The notes under the pieces are model-generated. The model saw only the letters and a program-made list of their open reading frames with translations, made no database searches and was not told where the DNA came from. The translations under genes were made by a program, and so were the position numbers. 64,000 bases of DNA from Fibrella aestuarina BUZ 2 (GTDB lineage Bacteria; Bacteroidota; Bacteroidia; Cytophagales; Spirosomataceae). Each line of letters opens with the position of its first letter. The first letter of the stretch is position 1. The stretch spans positions 5,424,555-5,488,554 of the forward strand of contig NC_020054.1 of assembly GCF_000331105.1 (NCBI RefSeq), written 5' to 3'. Positions 16,721 through 25,824 of the stretch are shown one piece after another.

Positions 16721-17992
16721 ATGAACACCGGTACTATCCCCCTCCCCGAACGAGTCAGACCACGGGTATTGGACGACGTGATTGGCCAGCAACAATTAAT
16801 CGGGCCCAGCGGTGCACTGCGCCGGGCCGTCGAGGCGGGGCGGCTTCCTTCCATGATCCTTTGGGGCCCGCCGGGCGTGGGCAAAACCACTCTCGCCCTC
16901 CTGTTGGCCGAGGCCGTCAAGCGACCGTTTGTGGCCCTCAGTGCCATCAACGCCGGTGTAAAAGAAGTGCGCGATGTGCTGAGCCGCCCGGCGGGTTTAT
17001 TTCCGCCGGTTGTCTTTATCGACGAGATTCACCGCTTCAACAAGAGTCAGCAGGATGCGCTGCTGGGGGCCGTGGAGAAAGGGCAGATCACGCTCATTGG
17101 CGCTACAACCGAAAACCCATCGTTTGAGGTCAACAGCGCCCTGCTATCGCGTTGCCAGGTCTACGTGCTCGAGGTGCTCGACCGCGACGAACTGATTCAG
17201 GTGGTCGAACGGGCGTTGACTACCGATGTTGAGCTGAAAAAACGGCAGGTACGTGTCGCTGAGTATGACGCACTGCTCCGGCTGTCGGGGGGCGATGGAC
17301 GCAAGCTGCTCAACCTGCTTGAATTAGTGGTGAGCAGCCACATCAGCAGCGATGAACTGGTCATTACCGACGAGTACGTGACGAAGGTGGCACAGCAGAA
17401 CATTGCCCGCTACGATAAGTCGGGCGAGCAGCATTACGACATCATTTCGGCCTTTATCAAGTCCCTGCGTGGCTCAGATCCCAACGGAGCCCTGTATTGG
17501 ATGGCGCGGATGCTGGTGGCAGGCGAAGACCCCGTGTTCATTGCCCGGCGGATGCTCATCATGGCCTCAGAAGACATCGGCAACGCCAACCCCAACGCGC
17601 TGCTGATGGCCTCGCAGGCGATGCAGGCTATCCGGGTCATTGGCATGCCCGAAGGACGGATTATTCTGAGCCAGGTGGCGATCTACTTGGCTACGTCGCC
17701 CAAGAGCAATGCCAGTTACACGGCCATTAACGAGGCGATGGCCCTTGCCGAAAAAACGGCCCACCTGCCCGTGCCGCTGCACCTACGCAATGCCCCAACG
17801 AAACTGATGAAGCAGTTGGGCTACGGCCGTGAATACCAGTATGCACACGACTATAATGGCAACTTTAGTCAGCAAAATTACCTACCCGACGAGTTGCAGA
17901 GCCAACGGATTTTTGAACCCGGACAGAACCCCCGCGAGCAGGAAATTCTTCGCACCTTACGCACATTGTGGGGTGACTGGTATGGATATTGA
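16721..17992 (+). CDS. rarA: Replication-associated recombination protein A (RarA/MgsA)
   Basis: This 423-residue AAA+ ATPase has Walker A GPPGVGKT at residues 49-56, Walker B FIDEIHRFN at ~99-107, a sensor 1 ATTENPSFEV segment, and the family-specific C-terminal tetramerisation region (GSDPNGALYWMARML, EDIGNANPNALLM, LPVPLHLRNAPTKLM). It is related to clamp-loader subunits, acts at stalled replication forks and interacts with SSB. It stands alone after a terminator. Confidence 0.95.
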   Translation: MNTGTIPLPERVRPRVLDDVIGQQQLIGPSGALRRAVEAGRLPSMILWGPPGVGKTTLALLLAEAVKRPFVALSAINAGVKEVRDVLSRPAGLFPPVVFIDEIHRFNKSQQDALLGAVEKGQITLIGATTENPSFEVNSALLSRCQVYVLEVLDRDELIQVVERALTTDVELKKRQVRVAEYDALLRLSGGDGRKLLNLLELVVSSHISSDELVITDEYVTKVAQQNIARYDKSGEQHYDIISAFIKSLRGSDPNGALYWMARMLVAGEDPVFIARRMLIMASEDIGNANPNALLMASQAMQAIRVIGMPEGRIILSQVAIYLATSPKSNASYTAINEAMALAEKTAHLPVPLHLRNAPTKLMKQLGYGREYQYAHDYNGNFSQQNYLPDELQSQRIFEPGQNPREQEILRTLRTLWGDWYGY

Positions 17993-18084
17993 TTAAACAA
18001 CAACTTAGCATATTGACGTTTTTGTTTTCTTTTGGGCGGTTGTTTTCTTAATTTAGTACGAATGACCTTACTCTTCTGTTGATT

Positions 18085-18654
18085 ATGATGAAATACGCTT
18101 TTCCTTTTCGTCTAGTCCAGTATGAAGAAGCCACCCCTGAAGTTCAACAGCTATACGACGAAACACGTCAGGCACTAGGCTTACCGTTTGTCTTAAACTG
18201 GTTTAAATGTCAGGGTAATAACCCTGTCTTGCTGCGGGGGAACTGGACAAAGCTCCGCGCCACATTGCTGCTGGGGGTTGTTCCCAACATTATCAAGCAG
18301 CTCATTATCTACAATGTATCGACGCAGCGCGGTTGCCACTACTGTGCAACCGTGCACGGCCTGTTTGCCAACAGACTGGGCAACGTCTTCGGTGAGCAGT
18401 TTAGGGTCACCGACGAGATGAATAGCGAACTCATTCCGCTCAGTTATCGAACCGCCGTCCGCGTAGTCACCAAAGCGGCTTTGCAGCCGAAAGCCATTAC
18501 AGAAGACCACTTTAGCCAGCTTACTGCCGTTGGCTTCAACGGACAGGAAATTCAGGAATTGATGGCTCAGGCCGACTTGGTGAACATGTTAAATACCATT
18601 GCCGACATTTCCGGCATTAGGATTGATAATGAATTAGTGGAAATCGCCGCTTAA
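18085..18654 (+). CDS. AhpD-like / carboxymuconolactone decarboxylase family protein
   Basis: The ATG at 18085 gives about 189 residues (18088 is equally possible; a TTG lies two codons upstream). The central motif RGCHYCATVHG supplies the C-x-x-C-x-x-x-H redox site of alkylhydroperoxidase D-like proteins. Members reduce peroxides or act as disulfide reductants; the substrate here is unknown. It is followed after 10 nt by the GAF-DHp protein, then by the response regulator, so the three probably form one operon. That pairing suggests redox input to signalling or peroxide defence as the output, which is inference. Confidence 0.8.
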   Translation: MMKYAFPFRLVQYEEATPEVQQLYDETRQALGLPFVLNWFKCQGNNPVLLRGNWTKLRATLLLGVVPNIIKQLIIYNVSTQRGCHYCATVHGLFANRLGNVFGEQFRVTDEMNSELIPLSYRTAVRVVTKAALQPKAITEDHFSQLTAVGFNGQEIQELMAQADLVNMLNTIADISGIRIDNELVEIAA

Positions 18655-18664
18655 CTCAACGCCT

Positions 18665-19540
18665 TTGTCTGCCCTCAACGACTTCAAGTACCGTATTATC
18701 TACGAGCAATTATCGAGGTTTTCTGGCAATCTCAGCCGGACCACCTCGTTTGATGAAATACGGCAATGCCTGCAACGTCACGTTAAATACCTATTTAGTT
18801 ACCAGCTTATTCGCTTCTGTTTTTACCAACAGGATGAGTACGTGATTTTCTCCCTCACGCCCTCCGAGGTTGTCTGGCAACAAGGCGATTACGGCCTGCT
18901 CTACAGCCACGAACGATTGCTGAAAGGCAACAGTATTCCGGTGGTGATCAACGACGCAGCCGTGCTCGCGCAGAGCATTGAGCTGGTGCGACTTCCCTCA
19001 ACCAGCGAGCTTATTCAATTGTGGAGCTGGAACCTGACCCTCGCACCTGAGTCAGGCGTTATTGCCTGCGTTTTCTCTACTGAATCGCACTCGTTTCAGG
19101 CGGCAGACATCACCGTGCTGAAGATCACGCTGGAAAATCTGTATGCCAAAATTCAGTCGATTCGGCTAATCGACGAACTGAATGCCAGCAAAAGGGCCGT
19201 CGATAAAGCGCTTCTGGCTTTGCAGGAGAAAAGCAACGTAATCTCGGAATTGGTCGCTACTCAGGAAGAAGTCATTCAGCAACGTACCCGGGCGCTGGAA
19301 CTGAAAAACACTAAACTACTGCACTTGTCGCGGCAGCACGCTCACACCATTCGTGAACCCCTCTCCCGCATTCTCAGTCTGGCTTACCTTATTGATGTAC
19401 TACCACCAGAGGAGGTGATCAGCGAGATCATTCCCGCCCTGGTGGCCACCTCAACCGATCTGGACCAGTCGCTGCAACAGGTTGTGCAACAAATCGACGC
19501 AGCCTTATTTTCGTCTGACGAATGGACTCAAAAGCTATGA
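18665..19540 (+). CDS. GAF-domain protein with a histidine-kinase DHp helix but no ATPase domain
   Basis: The 291-residue protein starts at a TTG 10 nt after the previous stop; no better start is visible. Residues ~1-165 look like a GAF domain (FSTESHSFQAADITVLKI near the end). A coiled coil follows (~165-215), then a DHp-type segment with an intact H-box, AHTIREPLSRIL, the His being about residue 227. The usual HATPase_c N, G1 and G2 boxes are absent, and the protein stops about 65 residues after the His. It may be a phosphotransfer protein in the style of Spo0B/ChpT, or a scaffold depending on a kinase elsewhere. The next gene, a CheY-like protein, overlaps by ATGA. Confidence 0.7.
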   Translation: MSALNDFKYRIIYEQLSRFSGNLSRTTSFDEIRQCLQRHVKYLFSYQLIRFCFYQQDEYVIFSLTPSEVVWQQGDYGLLYSHERLLKGNSIPVVINDAAVLAQSIELVRLPSTSELIQLWSWNLTLAPESGVIACVFSTESHSFQAADITVLKITLENLYAKIQSIRLIDELNASKRAVDKALLALQEKSNVISELVATQEEVIQQRTRALELKNTKLLHLSRQHAHTIREPLSRILSLAYLIDVLPPEEVISEIIPALVATSTDLDQSLQQVVQQIDAALFSSDEWTQKL

Positions 19541-19911
19541 CGCCAACCATTATGCTGGTTGATGATAGCAGCATCTGCAACCTGATCATGCGAAAAGGGC
19601 TAAGTCAGTTGCCGATCAGTGCCGACATACACGACTTCACCGATCCAGTCTACGCGTTCTCACAGCTAACCGTGCTGCAACCTACGTTGATCTTTCTGGA
19701 CCTGAACATGCCTGAACTCGACGGTTGGGGCTTTCTGGAGCGTATGCGTGAGACAGATCAGCACCATCGGGTCATCATCCTGACGTCGTCGACAAGCGCT
19801 ATCGACCGGGCGCGGTGCAACGAGTTCAGCAATATACTCTCATACCAAACCAAACCCGTTACCCGTAGCTTTCTGGATTCCTTACCGCAATTTCTTCAAC
19901 CCAGGCCCTAG
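19537..19911 (+). CDS. Single-domain response regulator (CheY-like)
   Basis: The start at 19537 overlaps the previous stop as ATGA, a translational-coupling arrangement; an in-frame ATG five codons upstream (19522) is less likely. The ~124-residue protein is a receiver domain only. All key residues are visible: the acidic pair in LVDDSS, the phosphoacceptor Asp in FLDLNMPELDG, the Thr/Ser in ILTSST, and the Lys in QTKPV. There is no output domain, so it must act through protein contacts. Coupling to the GAF-DHp protein suggests they form a phosphotransfer pair. Confidence 0.88.
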   Translation: MTPTIMLVDDSSICNLIMRKGLSQLPISADIHDFTDPVYAFSQLTVLQPTLIFLDLNMPELDGWGFLERMRETDQHHRVIILTSSTSAIDRARCNEFSNILSYQTKPVTRSFLDSLPQFLQPRP

Positions 19912-19926
19912 ACCGCTGGCAATTGC

Positions 19927-20907
19927 CTAAAACGCCACGGCTTTCAGCCGCAGCCCGGCATCTTCAGGCAGCCCAAAAACCAGGTTCATATTCTGAACGG
20001 CCTGCCCCGAAGCCCCTTTGGTGAGGTTGTCGATTACGCTGCTGATGAGCAACTGGCCATCGTGGTGTTCCAGCGCCAGCAAGCACTTGTTGGTGTTGAC
20101 TACCTGCTTCAGATCGACCGGGCCGTTGCTCACATGCGTGAAGGGGTGGTTTTCGTAGTAAGCCCGATAGCGGTCAAGCGCGTCGGCCAACGTACCTGCA
20201 TAGGGCGTGTACACGTTGGCCATGATCCCCCGTGTGAAGTCACCCCGGTAGGGCACGAAGTTGATCGCTTCGCTGAAACCGGGTTGCAATTGCACCAGAC
20301 TCTGCCGAATCTCGGCTAGGTGCTGGTGCGTAAAGGCTTTGTAAATAGACAGGTTGTTGTTGCGCCACGTAAACCCTGTGGTAGGCACCAGCGCCTGCCC
20401 CGCGCCTGTGCTGCCCGTTATGGCACTCACCTGCACGGCGTCGAGCAGCAGGTCCGCCTCGGCCAGCGGCAACAGCGCCAGTTGGATTGCCGTAGCGAAA
20501 CAACCCGGATTGGCTACCCGGTCGGCTTGCTGGATGCGCTCGCGGTTCAGTTCAGGCAGGCCATACACAAAATCGGCCGTTTCGTCGCGGAAATCGGTGC
20601 TCAGGTCAATGACCGTTACGTGCTCAGGTACGTCGTTTTCGGCCAGAAACTTCGCCGATTGGCCGTGTCCTGAACACAAAAAAAGCACATCGAGGCCTTC
20701 CTGCTGAACCAGCGCCTGAGTTTCGCCCCCGGCAAACGTCAGGTCGGTATCGCCCAGCAGATCGGTATGGGTGGCCCAAACCGGCTTACCCGCCTGACTT
20801 TGGCTATGGGCAAACGCCACCGACACAAACGGGTGGTTAATCAGAATTCGAAGCAGTTCACCACCCGTGTAGCCCGCGCCGCCAATAATACCTGCGTGAA
20901 TGGTCAT
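19927..20907 (-). CDS. argC: N-acetyl-gamma-glutamyl-phosphate reductase
   Basis: Starting at the ATG at 20907 gives 326 residues with the NADP-binding motif GGAGYTGGE at ~9-17 and the catalytic Cys in VANPGCFATA. The third step of arginine synthesis is reduction of acetylglutamyl phosphate to the semialdehyde. A longer reading from 20976 would translate the heptad repeat element and is rejected. It lies 75 bp downstream of argG on the same strand, as in other Bacteroidota arginine clusters. Its stop is 15 bp from the stop of the convergent response-regulator gene. Confidence 0.95.
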   Translation of the reverse strand: MTIHAGIIGGAGYTGGELLRILINHPFVSVAFAHSQSQAGKPVWATHTDLLGDTDLTFAGGETQALVQQEGLDVLFLCSGHGQSAKFLAENDVPEHVTVIDLSTDFRDETADFVYGLPELNRERIQQADRVANPGCFATAIQLALLPLAEADLLLDAVQVSAITGSTGAGQALVPTTGFTWRNNNLSIYKAFTHQHLAEIRQSLVQLQPGFSEAINFVPYRGDFTRGIMANVYTPYAGTLADALDRYRAYYENHPFTHVSNGPVDLKQVVNTNKCLLALEHHDGQLLISSVIDNLTKGASGQAVQNMNLVFGLPEDAGLRLKAVAF

Positions 20908-20918
20908 CCTCAAAAGAG

Positions 20919-20994
20919 AATGGATAATGAAGAATGGATACTGGGTGATCGCAACCGCCCAGTATCCATTCTTCATTATCCATTATTCATTGTT
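20919..20994. repeat. Heptad-periodic dyad element between argG and argC
   Basis: The arms 20919-20945 and 20958-20984 are perfectly complementary over 27 bp, with a 12-nt loop. Words of 7 nt are visible: ATGGATA, ATGAAGA, ATGGATA, CTGGGTG, then CATTCTT, CATTATC, CATTATT, CATTGTT. The right arm runs into the coding end of argG, whose stop is 20983-20985. If transcribed with the operon it would form a very stable mRNA hairpin between two arginine genes. Confidence 0.8.
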
Positions 20995-22182
20995 TTTAAC
21001 GCGTTCGTAAATCATGACCTGGTTGGAGGCGACTTTCGAGAAGCCGCGCACGTCGTCGCCAGTCCAGGCATTGTTCATCTCACCGTATGAACCAAATTTC
21101 GCCGACATTAGGTCGTATGGTGACTCGATACCCAACACCGTGAACCGATACGGCGCCAGTTGCACAAACACCTTGCCTGTTACGTGGCCTTGTGTGTCGG
21201 CCAGGAAGGTCTCGATGTTCCGCATGACGGGGTCCATAAACTGCCCTTCGTGGAGCATGGTACCGTAGTAATTGCCCAGCTGCTCTTTCCAGGTCAGTTG
21301 GTTTTTGGTCAGAACGTGCTTCTCCAGCGCGTGGTGGGCCTTGATGATGATCAACGGGGCTGGTGCCTCGAAGCCTACGCGCCCTTTGATACCGATAATG
21401 GTGTCGCCCACGTGAATGTCGCGGCCAATACCATACGGGCCAGCCAGTTCGGTGAGGCGTTGAATAGCGCCAACGGGGTTCTTGAACGTTTCGTCGTTGA
21501 TGCCCGTCAATTCACCATGCGTAAAGGTCAGGGTTACGGTTTCGTCACCCGATTTGGTTACCTGCGTCGGCCAGGCCGATTCGGGCAGGTACTGGTTCGA
21601 CGTGAGTGTTTCCTTACCCCCTACCGACGTACCCCACAAGCCTTTATTGATCGAATAGGCGGCTTTGTGCCACTCCTGATCAACACCTTTGCTTTTGAGA
21701 TACTCGATTTCGGCCTCCCGCGACAACCGCAGGTCACGGATGGGCGTGATGATTTCGGCCTCGGGCACGATGATCCGGAATGCCATATCGAAACGTACCT
21801 GATCATTACCAGCACCCGTACTGCCGTGCGCAATCGCCGACGCCCCAATTTGCCGGGCATATTCGCCAACGGCAATGGCCTGAAAGATCCGCTCCGCCGA
21901 TACGCTTAGTGGGTACGTGTTGTTTTTCAGCACGTTACCAAATACCAGAAACTTCAGGCAATCCTGATAATAATCGTCGGTTTTCGACACCACGGCGTGC
22001 GAGGCAACCCCTAGCGAATAGGCCCGCGCTTCGATGGCCGCCAGTTCGTCGGCCGAGAAGCCCCCCGTATCCACCAGCACCGAGTGGACCTCCATGCCCT
22101 TATCTTCGGTCAGGTATTTTACACAAAAGGAGGTGTCGAGCCCTCCGCTAAATGCAAGAACAACTTTTTGTTTATCAGCCAT
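20983..22182 (-). CDS. argG: Argininosuccinate synthase
   Basis: The ATG at 22182 gives 399 residues beginning MADKQKVVLAFSGGLDTS, with the ATP pyrophosphatase P-loop at ~11-18. Further family motifs are AHGSTGAGNDQVRF and IKGRVGFEAPAP. It ligates citrulline and aspartate with ATP. The longer reading to 22227 is unlikely because family sequence starts at MADK. It is followed by argC. Its last codons overlap the heptad dyad element. Confidence 0.95.
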   Translation of the reverse strand: MADKQKVVLAFSGGLDTSFCVKYLTEDKGMEVHSVLVDTGGFSADELAAIEARAYSLGVASHAVVSKTDDYYQDCLKFLVFGNVLKNNTYPLSVSAERIFQAIAVGEYARQIGASAIAHGSTGAGNDQVRFDMAFRIIVPEAEIITPIRDLRLSREAEIEYLKSKGVDQEWHKAAYSINKGLWGTSVGGKETLTSNQYLPESAWPTQVTKSGDETVTLTFTHGELTGINDETFKNPVGAIQRLTELAGPYGIGRDIHVGDTIIGIKGRVGFEAPAPLIIIKAHHALEKHVLTKNQLTWKEQLGNYYGTMLHEGQFMDPVMRNIETFLADTQGHVTGKVFVQLAPYRFTVLGIESPYDLMSAKFGSYGEMNNAWTGDDVRGFSKVASNQVMIYERVKNNE

Positions 22183-22280
22183 TTCAGGTAGGAAGGTCAT
22201 GTGTCGGCGCGCAACGCCCACCGACAAACGCCCAATTTGGCCGCAAATATCGGAGTTGTTGGGAGAAAAACGCAGCTAAA

Positions 22281-23411
22281 CTACAAACGGCTTAACGCAC
22301 GCAGATTCCGTTCGACAATTTCGACCACTACCGCGTCGGGCTTCTCAGCCTCGATCCGTTTCCAGTCGAGTGTCGACTGCCGCACAAAGTACGACTCGCC
22401 GAAGTAGGCTGGCAGAAAAAACGCTACGCTCGTGGTGAATGAGTCGCCAAAGAGCATCAACCTGGGTTGAGTCGTGTCGGGTCCGATCCATTGCCTATCC
22501 GGGTACCCGGTAGCCGACCGGCTACTCACCTTTACTTCTCTGGCTTTCAGCGGATTTTTCGGCTCAACCCCGTACAGATAGGGTTCGCGAACTTGCTTAC
22601 GCAACATCATCAAACCGGCCAAATCGCCACCGTCGCCAGGAACCTTGGTATAGCGATAATCCTCTTTTCGGATCGGCTTAAGGTAGGGGAAATGCAATCG
22701 CATATGATCCATCAAAACGGCGCATCCGATTAGAGCCCCGTAATTGTTCCAGTGTGTATCTGTTTTTTGGTAAACAGGGGCGAGTCTCTTTGCCTGTATC
22801 AATGTATCCCGAAGATCGATATACGACAATTCAGGATACCGACTCATGGTAGATGACAACACGTCATGTGGTGTTTCAGGGCGGTAGCCAGCTGCTTTAT
22901 CGACTTTATTTTGCTGTAGTAAGTCGGGGAGTTTTTCAGAATAGATACTATGCGAATCGGGAGCAATCAATACGTAAAATTTAATACTTTTTTGCTTCAA
23001 TTTTTGCTGAACAGCTAGTAAATGGTCAGCAATAATGCGGGCTGAATCAGCGGAAAGTGAAAACAAACCAATGTGTTGTTTTATGACATATCCAGTTTGG
23101 TCACCTGCAAATAGCCACCCATCCTTTCCTAACAACACTTGCTCGGGTATAGGCGACTGCTTTAGTAAAAAGTAATTCAACACATTGTGGCAATAAACCA
23201 AGGCAGTTCGTCCACCAAAATTACCGACATAATAGGAATTAATTTGTCTTAGTTTGTTTTTGATATAAGTCCCCCCCCTACCGGTAGTCTGTACATTTGA
23301 CTTGGATTCCATGGTTTGTTCTGGCGTAACGCCTAGAAAATAGCTAACCGTTGGCAAGAACAGTATGATAAAAAAAATTAACACTATGCTTTGTATGTAT
23401 AGCTTTTTCAT
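22281..23411 (-). CDS. AlgJ/AlgX-like SGNH-type acetyltransferase accessory protein
   Basis: This 376-residue protein has an N-terminal signal anchor (residues ~7-28), the LLGKDGWLFAGDQ segment near 93, the DTHWNNYGA motif, and GDSFTTS near the C-terminus. These are typical of the AlgJ/AlgX/DltD-like SGNH domain that transfers acetyl groups to exported polysaccharide in the periplasm. It begins 15 bp downstream of the MBOAT gene on the same strand, so the two form an acylation pair. The polysaccharide is unknown, because no synthase genes are adjacent. The gene is visibly richer in A+T than argG. Confidence 0.88.
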   Translation of the reverse strand: MKKLYIQSIVLIFFIILFLPTVSYFLGVTPEQTMESKSNVQTTGRGGTYIKNKLRQINSYYVGNFGGRTALVYCHNVLNYFLLKQSPIPEQVLLGKDGWLFAGDQTGYVIKQHIGLFSLSADSARIIADHLLAVQQKLKQKSIKFYVLIAPDSHSIYSEKLPDLLQQNKVDKAAGYRPETPHDVLSSTMSRYPELSYIDLRDTLIQAKRLAPVYQKTDTHWNNYGALIGCAVLMDHMRLHFPYLKPIRKEDYRYTKVPGDGGDLAGLMMLRKQVREPYLYGVEPKNPLKAREVKVSSRSATGYPDRQWIGPDTTQPRLMLFGDSFTTSVAFFLPAYFGESYFVRQSTLDWKRIEAEKPDAVVVEIVERNLRALSRL

Positions 23412-23425
23412 GAAGTTATCATCGA

Positions 23426-24880
23426 TTAAAAGCGAAAGTAAATAAATGGATTATAGGTACTGGCGGCTAAATAAGTAATGGTAATAATAAACAAACCGAA
23501 TAAGCCAATCATGTAGCCAATATCCCGCCAAAAAACAGGAAGCAGTCGCTGCCATTGGCTCTTCCACCAGTGATAAAAAGGAGTCGCCAGCAGACCACCC
23601 ATCAGGAACGTACCCAGCTGAGGAGCTGTCAACAGGTAAGAAATCGGGTAAACCGTCCAAGTTGCCGTTATCTGACCGATACCCGTCATTCGACCTAGAT
23701 AAGCCACGGCGCTACCGAGATCGTCGGCCCGAAAAAACACCCAGCCAACCACTACAATCAACAGGGTATAGACATGCCTTACGGGCCATGGAACGCGCTT
23801 AAGCCAATTGGCAAGCCCCGCCCGCTCAACCAATAGAAATGAGCCGTGAAATAACCCCCAGACAATGAAGTTCCAACTGGCCCCGTGCCACAGGCCTGTC
23901 ACAAAAAAGACAACCAGTAAGTTACGATATGTTTGCGCGGCCGTCCCCCGACTACCACCCAAGGGTACGTACAGATAATCTCTAAACCAGCTGGAGAGTG
24001 ATATATGCCAGCGCCGCCAGAAATCCTGAATAGATTGAGCCGTGTATGGGTAATTGAAATTTTCCTTGAAGTCAAACCCAATGAGTTTACCCAACCCAAT
24101 GGCCATATCAGAGTAACCCGAAAAGTCGAAGTAGATCTGAAGCGAATAAGCGATAATACCAAGCCAGGCCGTTGATGTCGACATCGCATCGACAGGTGTA
24201 TCGAAAACGGTATCGGCAACTCTGGCGAACGAATTAGCTAACAACACTTTCTTCGCCAATCCAATAATAAAGCGCTCGATACCCAACGAAAAACTATAAA
24301 ATGTTGTGTGCCGGTTCGTTAATTCGCCAGCGATATCCGCATAGCGTACGATTGGCCCGGCGATTTGATGCGGGAACATGGCGACATACGTACCGTAATC
24401 GATAAAATTTCGGTTGGCGTCAATACGGTCCCAATAAACGTCGAGTACATATGAAATACCCTGAAACGTGTAAAAACTGATACCAATAGGTAACGCTATC
24501 GTTTCTACTGATTGCCAGTGTTCAGTTGATGCACCCAGGTAATGGGCGAGCTGGCTTGCCGAATCAACTGTAAAATTGGCGTATTTATAATAGAATAATA
24601 AAGATAAACTACCAATCAACGACAGATACAAACCCCACTTTCTGTACGAGTGCGCAATGAGTAAACCAGCGATATAATTTATAGCGGCAGAGGACAGCAA
24701 GACAATGACCACAAGGCCTTCCCCCCACGCGTAAAACAATAAACTAGCAACAAAAAGAAACCTATTCCGCCAACCAAGACGAGCTTCAGCTTGTATCAAT
24801 TGCTTAGCTGGCAGCGCGTGATAGATCAGTAGAAAAAAAGGAAGAAATAGAAAAACAAATATTGGTGAGCTAAATAACAT
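23426..24880 (-). CDS. MBOAT family O-acyltransferase (AlgI-like)
   Basis: This 484-residue polytopic membrane protein opens MLFSSPIFVFLFLPFFLL and has about ten or more hydrophobic segments. AlgI motifs are visible: SFYTFQGISYVLDVY, FFPHQIAGPI-like MFPHQIAGPIVRY, DFWRRWHISLSSWFRDYLY, and the catalytic His in FVTGLWHGASWNF. It carries acyl groups across the inner membrane for the adjacent SGNH partner (22281-23411). The family acetylates alginate, cellulose and other exported glycans. Its codons are AT-richer than those of flanking housekeeping genes, hinting at transfer. Confidence 0.93.
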   Translation of the reverse strand: MLFSSPIFVFLFLPFFLLIYHALPAKQLIQAEARLGWRNRFLFVASLLFYAWGEGLVVIVLLSSAAINYIAGLLIAHSYRKWGLYLSLIGSLSLLFYYKYANFTVDSASQLAHYLGASTEHWQSVETIALPIGISFYTFQGISYVLDVYWDRIDANRNFIDYGTYVAMFPHQIAGPIVRYADIAGELTNRHTTFYSFSLGIERFIIGLAKKVLLANSFARVADTVFDTPVDAMSTSTAWLGIIAYSLQIYFDFSGYSDMAIGLGKLIGFDFKENFNYPYTAQSIQDFWRRWHISLSSWFRDYLYVPLGGSRGTAAQTYRNLLVVFFVTGLWHGASWNFIVWGLFHGSFLLVERAGLANWLKRVPWPVRHVYTLLIVVVGWVFFRADDLGSAVAYLGRMTGIGQITATWTVYPISYLLTAPQLGTFLMGGLLATPFYHWWKSQWQRLLPVFWRDIGYMIGLFGLFIITITYLAASTYNPFIYFRF

Positions 24881-25009
24881 GCCAATACATCGGCGCCATG
24901 AATAGAAGGTAAGTTTTTGCTTTTTTATCTTAGTTATTCATTATCATTATACACAGCAATCTCGCGATATGAATCATCAGTACTTTACTTCACATGATAT
25001 TAGTAAACT

Positions 25010-25813
25010 ATGAATCTACGAATTCATAAATGGGCAATAGTTAAGCGTTTATGCTATCTATCATTGTTTGCCAGCGTACTAGCCTGTGGCTACACGGATG
25101 ACTCGATCAATAAACCGCCGGTTGATGTATCCGTCACGCCGCCCAATGGCAATACGCCTACCCTGCCGGCGGCAGCTGATTGTGATTGCCCTGTAGACAC
25201 GCCGGTCGCCTCAACACCGCCGACGGCTTTCGCCCGAACGCTTATTATCGGCAATAGCATCATGCTTCACCTACCGCTGCCTAACGTAGGTTGGCCTTAT
25301 TCGCACGGGATGGCTGCGTCTGCCCCACAGGCCGACTTTGTTCACCTGTTGACGGCCAACTTGCAGCGAGTACTGCCGTCTGCCAGCGTCACTTTGGCGA
25401 ACGGAGGCGATTTTGAGAGAGCGTACTGGACATACGACCTTAGTCAGCTAGATAATGCTTTTGTGAGCAAGCCTAATCTTGTCATTGTTCGTATCTCCGA
25501 AAACATCAACGACAAGTTGGTTGACGCCAACAACTTTGGCGTGCATTACAAACGCCTGCTCGATTATATAGCTGCGCATTCGGCTCCAGACGCGAAAATC
25601 GTCTGCTCAACCAGTTTCTGGAATAACCCTAAGAGCGATGCGGTCATTCGCACCATTGCCGCAGAGCGTGGTTATGCAGTAGCCTGCCTGTGCAAGCTGG
25701 TTGGCCGCCCTGAGTATATGGCCACTCAATTCACTAACCCAGGGGTGGCCGCTCATCCCAATGACAAAGGCATGGCCGAAATCGCCCGAATACTTTGGGC
25801 CCAAATTCAGTAG
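25010..25813 (+). CDS. SGNH/GDSL-type lipoprotein
   Basis: This 267-residue protein begins with a lipoprotein signal (LFASVLACGYTDD, lipid Cys ~ residue 26), followed by a proline/threonine linker. The SGNH fold is suggested by LIIGNSIMLHLP (block I Ser) and by AHPNDKGMAEIARIL (block V His). The usual Asp three residues before the His is replaced by Val, so activity is uncertain. It is transcribed away from the MBOAT/AlgJ pair and could deacylate or bind the same surface glycan, which is inference. A clean terminator follows. Confidence 0.7.
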   Translation: MNLRIHKWAIVKRLCYLSLFASVLACGYTDDSINKPPVDVSVTPPNGNTPTLPAAADCDCPVDTPVASTPPTAFARTLIIGNSIMLHLPLPNVGWPYSHGMAASAPQADFVHLLTANLQRVLPSASVTLANGGDFERAYWTYDLSQLDNAFVSKPNLVIVRISENINDKLVDANNFGVHYKRLLDYIAAHSAPDAKIVCSTSFWNNPKSDAVIRTIAAERGYAVACLCKLVGRPEYMATQFTNPGVAAHPNDKGMAEIARILWAQIQ

Positions 25814-25824
25814 TTTACAAAACA

